Source: Umbelopsis ramanniana AG
Taxonomy: Eukaryota > Mucoromycota > Umbelopsidomycetes > Umbelopsidales > Umbelopsidaceae
NCBI RefSeq assembly: GCF_025399195.1
Contig: NW_026252090.1
Coordinates: 1-64,000 of the forward strand
DNA length: 64,000 nucleotides
Direction of reading: 5' to 3'
In this document: one piece after another, positions 41,691 to 52,777 of the stretch
Layout: each line of letters starts with the position of its first letter
How positions within the stretch are numbered: position 1 is the stretch's first letter
The notes under the pieces: model-generated
What the model was told of the DNA's origin: nothing
What the model saw: the letters and a program-made list of their open reading frames with translations, nothing else
Databases searched by the model: none
Position numbers and translations under genes: made by a program

Positions 41691-42810
41691 ATGGCATACC
41701 ATCAGGATTACCAGCATCAACCGTCGTATTATCCATACCAGCCTCCTCAGCAGCAGCAGCCGTATTATGAGGATGACTACGCCATGCACCCAATACCCAC
41801 CAACCACCATGATCCTTATTATTCGGCACACAATGAATACAATACCTCCAACGCTAGCACCCCAATGCCAGCCGAGGACAACGCCTATGCTTATTCAGAT
41901 ACCAAGAGATTAGCTCCCATGCCGCCACAGCAAAGTTACTTTGATAAAGACGACGATGATCGGGACAGTCAGCACGAGCGTACCTGCTGTAACTGGTTCT
42001 GTTGCGGTTGCTGTTGCGGTTGTTGTCCCATGTGGCTGCGATGGTGTGCATGTGGGCTTTTGATCATCATCTTGGCTTTGGGTATAACGATCGGCGTGCT
42101 GGCTGCGCTGTTCAAACAGCCTCAAGTGAGCTTTAACGGGATTACCTTAAGTAACAGCACCCAGCCCATTCAGTTGAACGGAACCGGATTCAATTTTAAC
42201 TTTGATCTTAATATTGGCGTGGTCAATCCAAACATTGAGAGCGCAACCTTCACCAGTATCAAAGCGGTTGTAAGTAATAATTCAGTCAGCTGTTTCGCAT
42301 TGACGCCGTATGTCTCGTGGACCTTCAATTTTACTCACTTTACCGATTTAGGTTTATTATCCTACTGCACCGACGGTTCCTGTTGGTGAAGGAGAAAAAG
42401 ACAACGTTCATATCGGCTCACAATCCATCACCAACATCACCTTCCCTTTCCAAATCGAATATGATCCAACGCAGTCGGGGTCGCAAGCCATGATGTTGGA
42501 TATTTTCCAAAAGTGCGGTATATTGGGAGGAGCTACATCCGATCTTACCGTCAACTACAAAGTAACCGTCACCATTAACATATTGGGCATCAACATTTCA
42601 CCTACCCTCAGTGAATCAGCGACATTCCCCTGCCCATTCTCGAGCAATGATCTTCCAAGTGAGCTGGGTACTATCATTGCCGGTCTCTCTGGTGGCAACT
42701 CAGCTGTTTCATCCGCCGCTGGTGGAGTGGCAGGCGCTGCAAGCTCTGCCGGCGTTGGCGCAATTCTCGCTTCAATCACTTCAAGCGGTGTCATCCCGAC
42801 TGGCATATAA
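41691..42810 (+). CDS. LEA-2-like single-pass membrane protein with cysteine-rich juxtamembrane segment
   Basis: Exons 41691-42269 and 42352-42810 give 345 residues. The N-terminal 95 residues are Tyr/Gln/Pro-rich and cytosolic-like. A dense cysteine block (CCNWFCCGCCCGCC) precedes one helix (GLLIIILALGITIGVLAALF), a likely palmitoylation site. Then comes a beta domain with PIQLNGTGFNFNFDLNIGVVNPN and NYKVTVTINILGINISPT, the pattern of LEA-2/NDR1-HIN1-like proteins, with several N-glycosylation sequons. The end is Ser/Ala/Gly-rich. The function is unknown; a surface or vacuolar membrane role is only a guess. An alternative in-frame ATG lies at 41634. Confidence 0.75.
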
Positions 42811-43122
42811 ACCCCCTCCCCCAACTTCTGTACATTAGCTTTCTCGTGTTAGACTAGCCAATAACTAGATCGGCTCATTCTCGTTATTGATCGCATATCG
42901 CTTCTTTGTCATCTCGCTTGTATGTAACTCTCAACCACCATGCAATAAAAAACCTCCTCCCGCCCCATATATATATATCGGCTTTACCGGATGCGATCGA
43001 CCAAGGATCTGCACAGAGCTATGTAAGGAAAATATCCGTCGCACTGTATGCTATTATTAAAGATGATCTATTTAAAGTAGGGCGACAGCAGATGAATTCA
43101 ATTAAAGTATACAGGTAATGCT
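42811..43122. other. Convergent 3' flanks
   Basis: About 310 bp with a short TA repeat (ATATATATAT near 42968); no gene. Confidence 0.45.
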
Positions 43123-44484
43123 TCACGGACTGCTAGAAGAGATGCCATCGTAAGAGGGAGCCTCTTCATTCACAGTGTATTCTGGTAACGGTTGATCCAT
43201 AGGTGGAGATGCAGGGAAATCATACGATTCCATGACGGTGGCCATGGCGGTGGGGAACTTCAATGACAATCGCTTTTGCTCGCTCGCGAACTCTATAGTC
43301 ACTTTCACAAAGTATCTAACCTCGAACATGGGCGAGTCAAACGTGGCGACCACGTCCTCCTTTTTAAAGTACACATCAAAATCTGTCGCCGCCAGGGTTA
43401 GTATTTCTTTCATTGTTTCAACTGCACTAATGCTTCCCATTGCTTACCTAGATCGATTTGTTCTGCTCCTTGCTTGGGTTCATACTTGAACTGTCGTTCT
43501 ACAAATACCAACCATACCATATTAGTTGACACTAGTGTATCTGCCTGCATAGACCAAAAAGTACTTCACCTGCCAGCACCACCACATTAAGTTCAGCATC
43601 AGCATGCATCATATTATAGGTCGATGGCCGCAATGGATCTTTGGAAACAAGTCTAGCGTAGAGGGCGGGTTTAGTATGCACTCAACTCACCTTGGGAACC
43701 CCCACCATAGTACTTACGATATAGCCTTTTGCTGACACAGTTTGACCACCATATGATCTACTACAGATTCGGTATCCAACGGTAACACACTGCCTCGCAT
43801 ATGGAGACGCTCGAGCGGAACTAGTATTTTCTCAGGCACCACGATGCCATACTCGATCTTTCCTTCTCTTTTGCCCTTATAATTGACTTGTTTGACCGGG
43901 AACATATCTGTGGTGGACCTGAATGTGAATTGCATCAATTTGATGGGAAGATGAGCGTCGCCTGCGGGTTTGGAGAAGCTGGCATTGCGAACCAGCGTTG
44001 ATAGAGAGTTGTGATGTGCTTCCAACGCTGCTACAAGGCGATAGCTGATGGAAACTACTTTATTGGTCATCTGATAATCTCGTGTCGACGGCAAATCTTG
44101 CCTTATACTAATGGCGAATGGCACACAGTGCTCCCCGACTCCAAACTCTTTAGGTGCATCGAGGATGCTTTCTTGAGCATTGATGAGATGACATTTCACA
44201 GATAACAGTTGTTCTCTCATAAACACCATCTCGGGAGTCACTTGTTTTAATGTGGTCAGACACTCGCCCTGTAACTTTATCGTTATCTGCTTGAGAGTGG
44301 TGGGCTTCAGGACTTGAAGGTACAGGTTGCCGTTAATCTGCTTTCGCGCCGCATGATTGACACAAACAAAATTAACTTCGTCTGGGGAGGTCGAGTCGTT
44401 TATGTCAAAGCGAAGAATTTTAACGTCCTTCATATAAGCACTTTTGACGGTATGAGGGAATACGAAAAAGTTGGAGTCACCCAT
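43123..44484 (-). CDS. Second arrestin-like (ART) protein with tail LPxY/APxY motifs
   Basis: Exons 43718-44484, 43570-43652, 43448-43498 and 43123-43382 give 386 residues. Arrestin N lobe: GNLYLQVLKPTTLKQITIKL, PKEFGVGEHCVPFAISI, VVSISYRLVAALEAHH. C lobe: KIEYGIVVPEKILVPLERL, then LRPSTYNMMHADAELNVVVL and EVRYFVKVTIEFASE. The acidic tail contains PLPEYTVNEEAPSYDG, with two PY-like elements (LPEY, APSY). The same LPEYT string occurs in the arrestin at 39997-41165, suggesting a shared WW partner such as the nearby RSP5; overall the two proteins are only distantly similar. Confidence 0.8.
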
Positions 44485-44814
44485 TCTGGAGTCACCAATT
44501 TATATAACACACTGCGTAGTTTTAAAATTTATCTTTTGAAAATGGAATCACTTGCTGCGCAGCGCAGAGGAAAAATAATTATGCAGAAGGAGGGGACACA
44601 ACGCAGCTTGTAGAAGGGCGGCAAAGTCATATCAATACTGTTTCATCATTTCTTGACTGAGATATAGGTCAAGGGTGGGGGATAAGGACAGCCTGTGCGA
44701 GCTAGTCTAAAATTTTGTCTCTTGTGGAGAAATCGGAAGCGGCTGGTAATGCGGGCAAATATCCTTCGTTTGCAAACTCGTATACCTGCTTTACAAACTC
44801 GTACATTCTCTAAA
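44485..44814. promoter_or_regulatory. Divergent promoter region, arrestin-like / HIT
   Basis: 330 bp. Contains a TATATAA-like element near 44500 on the arrestin side. Confidence 0.45.
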
Positions 44815-45697
44815 ATGTCTGCTTCTCATCTATCCGACAACTGCATTTTCTGCAAGATCATTCGGTAAATCTTTATGACTAAACTATCGCGTCTATACCA
44901 CCAAAGTATTCACCCGAGTGTTGCTTAATTTCAATGCACAACAACTAGTGGTGAAATCCCCTCGCAGAAGATTGCCGAAACTGACAAGAGGTACGCGTAG
45001 CCGCACGTCACTATGCAGCGTCTCGTTTCATTCCATCCCATATTAAACTCACTCGACTTTATAGTTACGCTTTCTTGGATATCATGCCCTTGAGCGAGGG
45101 CCATGCTGTAAGTCAGCCGCGTGCTCGCGCTTGGCCGAACGGTATTTTTGACATACATCCGTTCTAATATCAAATAACGTTCTTCTTTATTATCCCATAG
45201 CTTGTCATTCCTAAATGTAAGCACCCACCCCGGTTACGAAGGCACCCATTTGTCATGAAGACTCATTTTTTGCTTCCAATAGACCACGCCGAATTCATGC
45301 ACGAGGTTCCCGATGAATACCTTGCCGATGCCATGCCCTTGGCCAAGAAGGTAGCTGTTGCCAGCGGTCTCAAGTACTACAACATTTTGCAGGTAAAGCG
45401 GCAGTACGGAAAACAAGGATGGATGTTCGCCGAAACTAACGTTTTTTCTTTCATCAGAACAACGGCAAGTTGGCTCATCAGGTATAGTGAACTCCGATAG
45501 ACAAGCCCTCTTTTGCAGCTTCGAACACGGCTCTTATGTTTTTTTATTATCGCCACTTGCAGGAGGTACCTCACGTTCACTTCCACGTCATTCCTAAGAA
45601 CAAGGAGGAGGATGGTTTGGCTATGAGATGGACTCAACTCAAGCCAAGCCAGGATGAACTCAAGGCTAAGCTTGACGCCATCAAGCAGAACTTGTAA
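44815..45697 (+). CDS. HIT-family nucleotide hydrolase (HINT/HNT1-like)
   Basis: Purine nucleoside phosphoramidase-type histidine triad protein. Seven small exons: 44815-44864, 44949-44990, 45065-45107, 45201-45216, 45283-45392, 45458-45481 and 45563-45697; 139 residues. The N-terminus CIFCKIIRGEIPSQKIAET is the HIT start, followed by SYAFLDIMPLSEGHALVIPK and the triad VPHVHFHVIP near residue 100. The C-terminal DGLAMRW and lysine-rich helix are of HINT branch type. Exon 4 is just 16 nt. The cysteines CIFC may bind zinc. Confidence 0.93.
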
Positions 45698-46967
45698 AGA
45701 TGACGCACGGATGAATAAGAACACCGTGCGGTATGTAGATTAGGAGTGGAGACCGACTATGAAGACAGTGTGTTGGCTGGTCTTGGTTTGCTCAGGGAAT
45801 AAAAAACGTGTTCTTACTATGTTGCTGACAGTCATGATTGGATTGAGATAACTGATAAGCGTGTGGGGTGGCTAAACCTTGACACAGGCTCCGTTTATGA
45901 ATCTTAATTGTATAAGGAAATGATAGGTGACATGTTCGACTGTCGGATGTACTCGGTATGACCGAGGAGGTTTCATAACCCATAAGCATCTTCGTCCTGA
46001 AACTGCTCTCTCGGCTGTACTAGAAGACGATGCTGTCATATCGTGGTGTTCTATGGCGAATTGTGGTATGCGATTGTCAACCGTGCACGCCATGACATAG
46101 GTCTGAGAAGCACTGGTCAAATGTGACCGTCCATAAAATGCCCATCGTGTAGTCTAAGAAAGTTGACTTTGCCCTGCACGTATGGCTAAGCACATATGAT
46201 TCCATACCCTCATTTCTATGGGAGGTTCTCCAATGCTCTCATTGTGGTTCCGTTGCTCATATGATCAGCAGACGGTCATAAACGGTGGGGGTTGGTTACG
46301 ACTGAGAAATTGCCTCCCACTGTGGGAGTGCAATTCATGGCGTCCATTTTACAACCTAGCTCTGCAGGCCACTCTGCTTACATGGAACCAGTAGAAAAAA
46401 AGCCAGAAATTCATTCTACCTTTCATCACACTGCCGTTGGCTACGTTTTCAAAATGCCTGGTACGGATAGAGCGCCGTATGTCCATACAAACTAAATGGG
46501 GACTGAGGGCTTTGTGAGCGCTACATCATTCACAATGTTACACTATCTATAATGATGAAATGATTGAAGTATTCACTTTTTAAAAAAACTAATTGGCAAA
46601 CAGCACCCAAAAAACTAGCCATGGGCATTTTTAATTTATACCTTCAGTATGGGCCGTTGAGTCGGAGCAGGGTGGCTTGGAGGCCCAGTTCCCACGATTC
46701 AGAATCCGCAAGAATTTTTTCAGTTCACACCAAATTACAGTACATTCCACCGAGTTAACATATTGAAAAAACACGGTGAAAGCAAAAGAAGTACACAAGA
46801 CGACATAGATATCTCATTTTTTTCCAAGCTGCGTTTATAAATAACTTGTCCGGAAGATCTGCCTGCTTGCTTTCCTGGTATAAATACCATACCTCTTTTT
46901 TTCTTTTTCCCCGCTTCCTCCCACTTCTTCTCTTTTCCTTCCCTTCTAATCCAGGTCATTCTCAACA
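45698..46967. other. Intergenic, no gene recognised
   Basis: About 1.27 kb. Short open frames on both strands (45872-46120 -, 46292-46495 +) have no recognisable content. CT-rich leader of the serine dehydratase gene at about 46890-46965. Confidence 0.45.
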
Positions 46968-48859
46968 ATGTCCTCAGCTTTCTCATTTCCGAGGCTGTTC
47001 AACAAAGCTATTCACAGCTCAGGTAGAGCATTGAAACCCTATCATCTGGCTTTGGCTCAAACTCGCTATACCACCATGACTTCTGCTGCTAAAGAAACCC
47101 CCGTACCTGATGAAGCATCCGATCACCACGCAGTGGTATCCACTTTTGATCTTTTTTCCATTGGTGTCGGGCCGTCCTCATCTCACACTGTGGGTCCCAT
47201 GCGTGCCGCTAAGATTTTCATCGGTGATCTAAAGGAAGCCAATATGCTAGAACGTGTTGCTAGCCTTCGTATAGGTATGATAGTAAAGCCCAGCCCAGCC
47301 CAACCTTATCTTATCATCCAGTACTTACTTTCTCCTATTTCTGCCGCCGTTAGACATGTACGGATCATTGGCTTTGACAGGCGATGGTCACGGTACCCCT
47401 GATGCCATCCTGATGGGCGTGGAAGGTGAAGCCCCAGAAAGCGTCGAAACCAGTACTATCAAATCAAGAGTTCAGGACATTCATACCAACAAGAGTCTTC
47501 GCATTAACGGCACCCATCGTATCCATTTTGATCCAGAGAAGCATTTGATTTTCAATTACTTTCAAAGCTTACCTCAACATCCCAACGGTCTTCGCTTCTG
47601 TGCCTATGACAAGGACACCAATTTGATTGCGACCAATGAATATTTTAGTATTGGAGGCGGGTTTGTGGTGAATGACAAAACACAGATGGACCATGGAGAG
47701 AATGTCTATTACAAGCAAGATTTCAGTGAAGAGGCATCGTTGGCTGATCGTCAACAACAAGATATCGCAGTGGCTGCCTTGCCTTTCAAGAATGCTCAAG
47801 AGCTTTTGGAGGTGTGTAGGCGCGAGAACATGACCATTGCCCAGGTTGTATTTGAAAATGAGCTCAAGTGGAGATCGGCTGAAGAGATTCGAGACCGCCT
47901 GCTTAAGATCTGGAATACCATGGATGAAAGCATTCGTAATGGCGTTATGGCTAGCACTCAAGGTAAGACGGTTGACAGATTGGTTTATTATATGCTTAAA
48001 TCAACTCACACGGTTTTTTTTTTGTTTTTTTTTTTTTTTGGCAGCTTACCTCCCTGGTAAACTCAGAGTCAAGCGTAGAGCTCCCGGGCTTTATAACAAG
48101 TTGCTCAAAGGACTTTATGGCCCTATCTCGGTCAAGCAGTACAACGACACTCAAATCGCCCCAACCTCCAACCCTGTTTCTGATCTATCAAGCCATACTA
48201 CTCCGCATACCGAATCACCACTTTCATTGTCAGTTTTGCCTAAGCGTGAGCGAAAGCGGTTCTTCTTACCCGCCCTCGACTATCTTTCCGTGTATGCTAT
48301 CGCTGTCAATGAAGAGAATGCTTGTGGCGGTCGTGTCGTGACAGCCCCTACCAATGGCGCGGCTGGTACTATACCCTCTGTTCTCAAGTATTACCTAGAA
48401 TTCATCAGTGAAAATCCCGAACGAGATGTCATGGAATTTTTATTGACCACCGCTGCTATTGGTATGTTGTTCAAGCGTGGTGCCAGTATCTCTGCCGCCG
48501 AAGTTGGATGTCAAGGCGAAGTCGGCGTTGCTTGTTCCATGGCTGCTGCTGGTTTTACAGCCGTCATGGGAGGCTCAATCGATCAAGTGGAAAATGCTGC
48601 AGAAATCGGTATGGAACATAACCTTGGTCTGACATGCGACCCAATTGCTGGACTCGTTCAGGTCCCTTGTATCGAACGCAACGCCCTTGCTGCTGTCAAA
48701 GCCATTGCCGCCGCCCAGCTTGCTCTCAACGGTGAAGGCGATCATCGTGTCACCCTCGATCAAGTCATTGAAACCATGCGCCAAACTGGTCTGGATATGA
48801 TGTCCAAGTATAAGGAGACTAGTCAAGGTGGTCTTGCCGTCAATGTGCCTGTCTGCTAA
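46968..48859 (+). CDS. L-serine ammonia-lyase, iron-sulfur-dependent (SdaA type)
   Basis: Converts L-serine to pyruvate and ammonia using a [4Fe-4S] cluster. Exons 46968-47274, 47354-47962 and 48045-48859 give 576 residues. A basic presequence-like N-terminus ([20 protein letters not shown]) suggests mitochondria; a second ATG at about residue 37 could give a cytosolic form. Beta domain: [20 protein letters not shown]. Catalytic alpha domain: [55 protein letters not shown]. The chain ends in a cysteine (NVPVC), as in bacterial enzymes where this residue caps the cluster. A Ser/Pro-rich insert (about 340-370) is extra relative to bacteria. The better-known fungal CHA1 enzyme is PLP-type. Confidence 0.92.
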
Positions 48860-49237
48860 GAAGGTGTTGACAGATCTACCCTTTACCTTTTAGTACTAGA
48901 ATGTGGTGTGCGTACCCTATATACATCTCCCCCACCCATTTTTCAATGTAGATATAAAAGATATAAATAAGCATAGCACGAGAGGGACTCTACTCTTCTT
49001 CCTTTTTTTTTTTTCGCTCATTTCATTACACTTTCTCATTGGTTTACTTTTTTTTGCTATTACGATGCTGATCAACATAAAACGCAAAGTATCATTACAG
49101 TCTCTGACAAAAGGGTTATCTAGCTCCCTGCTCTATATGTATATAATGTGGTTTGGCGATGACGTTCCATATCAACCAAAAAGTCTTGACGATTGTTTTT
49201 TTTTCCCTTGTGTCTTTATCCACAAACGTGTATAGGC
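48860..49237. other. Convergent 3' flanks, serine dehydratase / TRF4-like
   Basis: About 380 bp, T-rich, no gene. Confidence 0.45.
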
Positions 49238-51113
49238 TCATGCTAATTGCGGGAGACTCAGGCCATGATCATCCTCTTCAGACGACCACGCGTTGCCTTT
49301 CCCTTTGAATTCCGGGTCCTCATCTTCCAACACATACACAATATCCTTCTTGCTGCGTCGCTTTCCCTTCTTGTCAAAGACATCGTGCTGCTTATGAACA
49401 ATCACTTGCTCTTTGGTGGTCGATATGGACGATTCGTTATCACTGGCATCAAATGTCTCTGCTCCTGGCATGTCCTTCCACTGCTGACTGGTATACGCAT
49501 CAAGGACCTGGCTACGGTGCGTGATGGCCTGCCGGTCAACATGGATGATGCATCCTAAAAGCGAGATGCCGTCGTCCTTTTTATGGAAATCCCATACTTG
49601 TCGGTTGAGAGAAGTGATAGCCCGCGTCAAAGTGTTGAAAGCGTCCTTCAAGGCAATTCGAATCTGTTGGCAGTTGAACGAACCACGTGAAACATCATTA
49701 CTTGCATCGGTCGGGTCTCGCACAGCAAATGTATTTCTTGTTTCCATCTAAAGGATAAAAAAGAAGAAAATGGACGGGCAGAGGAAAAATGAACGAGAAA
49801 CACAAGGTAGAAAAGATTGCACGTTAGTATACGGTTTATATGTCGATCAACTACAGTTGCTTTCTCCTTTACCTTTTCATAAAATCCCTTCTTCGCTACA
49901 TCTATACCAACATTATAAATATTGAAGTGCTGGCCATATAGCTCTAAAAGATCCACAAAGATGACTCCAAGATTATCCATGGCATCTGACATGTCGACCT
50001 TTGGGTGCGTCTGCAGACAACTCATGACCATTAGTACAACTGCATAGCTGCCCAAACCACCGGTGAACACCTCGTTGAGTTTCAGCAATCCTAGTAGATG
50101 TTTGAAAATGAGTGTAAGCGGTCCAAGCGCCGGCGCTTGCACTAGCATTTCCTTTACGACTTCGGCGCTGTGAACTCCATTTGCGGTATTCAAACTAACG
50201 TCGATCTGGTATCCAGTAAATGTTTCTTCAAACTTAATGATAGGCACCTGGGCAAGAAAGAAAACATACGTTTAGGAGCGGATTTTTCAATAGGACGCAC
50301 ACATTTTGTTTGATTGAACCATGACTTACCCTCGCTTTCGCAATCACTTGAACGGTATAGGCGATGCCTTGCTTCCTTAACGCATCCGCTAATCGAGACA
50401 ATACTCTTGTGGTATCTCTGGCATCCTTCCCGTCGTAAAACAGGACAAGGTCAATGTCACTTGTGGGAAGGTATAATTTGGTTTCGAAACTGCCAAACAC
50501 CTCAATAGTGCAAGAAGGGTACACCATTTGTGCGCACTGTCGTATACGATGCACTGCAAACCGCCGCATGGTGTGCTCTTCTTCAGTGGGCGATAAGTAC
50601 TCCACCAGATCTGTCATTTCCATATTGAGTCGCTCTCCTATGTTTCTTGCCTTTCGGTACCGAAAGTCTTTGGCCCACGGCCGTTCTAGTCCATCATCGA
50701 TGTAGCGCTTCCACGTCTCATCTGGTCGCCTCTTGCTGGTCTTTTTGCTTTCATCGTCGGTGTTTCTTCGAGACGACTTGTCCTGTACCGATTCGGGCTC
50801 GCTCTTTGTAATCTCGTCGTCGTCGGAAACATTGAAGGCAATATAGTCGTCGTTGTTGTCTGAGTCATCGCCTGTGAAATCCTTTTCTCGTAGATGCGTA
50901 GACGGGCCTGAAACGGCTGGAGTGTGTCAGTTTCGTGCAATAACAGCGTAAGACAGTGCGAGTGGCATGAGAATACATACCTGGATCAATTTTGGACTTC
51001 TTGCTTGACTTTTTACGCTCTTTACTAGGCTCCCTTGATTGATTTCTTTTTCTTTTCGCCATGGCGATCGACAGCTGGCAAATCTCTCGTCCTTCTCCTA
51101 TTGACTCTGCCAT
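49238..51113 (-). CDS. Non-canonical poly(A) polymerase of the TRF4/PAPD5 family
   Basis: Nuclear nucleotidyltransferase of the TRAMP complex that oligoadenylates RNAs for exosome decay. Exons 50981-51113, 50330-50907, 49873-50247 and 49238-49747; 531 residues from the ATG at 51113, or 514 from the in-frame ATG at 51062 (MAKRKRN). N-terminus Lys/Arg/Ser-rich and acidic. Core: TWKRYIDDGLERPWAKDFRYR, EVFGSFETKLYLPTSDIDLVL (catalytic DxD), VPIIKFEETFTGYQIDVSLN (third Asp), LLKLNEVFTGGLGSYAV, then NTFAVRDPTDASNDV in the central domain. The tail carries KKGKRRSKKD and an acidic end. Divergent from DUS1, only 96 bp between ATGs. Confidence 0.92.
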
Positions 51114-51209
51114 TTTCCCTCAAAAAAGTTGTGACTGTGTATTATCTCTACTGTCTTTTTTTTTTTTTTTTGGTTCCAATTGTGCTCGAGTTTTCTAGGC
51201 ACTTGGTTC
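51114..51209. promoter_or_regulatory. Very short bidirectional promoter, TRF4-like / DUS1
   Basis: 96 bp between start codons with a T run at about 51157-51171 as the only conspicuous element. Confidence 0.6.
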
Positions 51210-52570
51210 ATGCTTAAAAGCATCCTGGCATCAACTCGTTGGAAAACTATTTCTAAAGCTTATTCATCTGCCATCACTACTATCGCAATGGAACAACAAC
51301 CTGTCACTAAGCAAAAGCTGTCTGGTTACGACTTTTTCCGGTCTATCGGATCCCCAAAGCACATTGTCGCTCCCATGGTCGACCAGTCGGAGCATGCCTG
51401 GCGCATTCTTAGCCGTCGCTACAACTCTCACTTGTGCTTCACTCCCATGTTTCATGCAAGGCTCTTCAGTGACCCCGACAATGGCCACAAGTATAGACAG
51501 GAGCAGTGGAGCACGGACAATGAAGACCGGCCCTTGGTCGTTCAGGTACCATCCCATACTTAAATGGACAGACTGCGGTGCCAACATACTAACTTTACCC
51601 AAACTAGTTTTGCGCAAACGACCCACAGATTTTGTTGAGAGCAGCCAAGCTGGTAGAGAACGACTGCGACGCTGTGGACTTGAATTTGGGGTGCCCTCAG
51701 CACATCGCTCGCAAAGGAAAATACGGTTCTTACTTGCAAGACGAGTGGGATTTGATCAAGGAGATGGTGTCTCTTTTGCACCGTGAGCTAGCTATTCCAG
51801 TTACTGTGAAGATCCGAGTTTTCCCCACTTTGGAGCGCACTTTGGAATACGCAAAGATGATCGAAGCTGCTGGAGCTCAGATGTTGACGGTCCATGGACG
51901 TTTGAGAGAGCAAAAGGGTCATAACACTGGGTTGGCTGATTGGGATAAAATCAAGGCCGTCAAGGAAGCCCTCAAGATTCCAGTGATTGCCAATGGCAAT
52001 ATTTTGTATTATGAAGACGTACAGCGATGCTTAGAACACACTGGATGCGACGGCGTCATGAGTGCTGAAGGAAATCTTTACAATCCAGCTATTTTCACCC
52101 CTCGCGACATGCCACCCGCTGTTTGGGAAATGGCTCAAGAATACCTGGACATTTGCAAAACCAACCCTACTCGAGTCAGCGTCATGAAGGCCCATTTGTT
52201 CAAACTCCTTCAGCCTAGTCTTCCTGTTCACACCGATTTACGCACCGAGCTTGCCAAGGCTGGCAGTTTGGACACGCTCGTCTCCATTGTCGATCGTCTG
52301 AAGGAACGTTTGCAGAAGGATCAGGAGGACATCGGCGAAGAAGAGCTCAATGGAGCATCGGATGAAAATGGTATACGTAAATATGGTCATTGGCGATGCC
52401 AACCTTACTTCCGCCCTACCCTGCCTTCTGACCATGGCAAAGCCAAGGGCGAACAGAGGAAGCGGGAAAAGGAAGAAGCGCTCAAGGCACAGCCAGTCCC
52501 TACATTGGACGAGAACGATCACGTTGATAAGAAGCAACGTCAAAACGACGAAGAAACCGCCTGTTGCTAG
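51210..52570 (+). CDS. DUS1: tRNA-dihydrouridine(16/17) synthase
   Basis: FMN enzyme that reduces uridine to dihydrouridine in the tRNA D-loop. Exons 51210-51545 and 51608-52570 give 432 residues. Motifs: [17 protein letters not shown], the catalytic cysteine in [20 protein letters not shown] (about Cys141), [30 protein letters not shown] and IPVIANGNI. The C-terminus adds a DUS1-typical basic extension with [13 protein letters not shown]. The first ATG (51210) gives a basic amphipathic leader; a second in-frame ATG (51288, MEQQPV) would remove it, so dual targeting is possible. Confidence 0.95.
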
Positions 52571-52777
52571 ATTACGCTGAACCCATAATTTTTTACTTGG
52601 TTCTACTAGATTTTTTACTTATCCATTTTGCCCCCCATTTACCCTTCCGTTCCTCTGTTACTCTTTCACAACCAAACCTGCTTGCACATATAAAAAATTT
52701 GCTTTTTTTGATTCTAATGCCATTGTGAAGAATTTATATAAAGAAACCAAGATAGTGCGTTTCCTACATTATGGAAT
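52571..52777. other. Convergent 3' flanks, DUS1 / SGT2
   Basis: About 200 bp of AT-rich non-coding sequence with no recognised feature. Confidence 0.4.
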
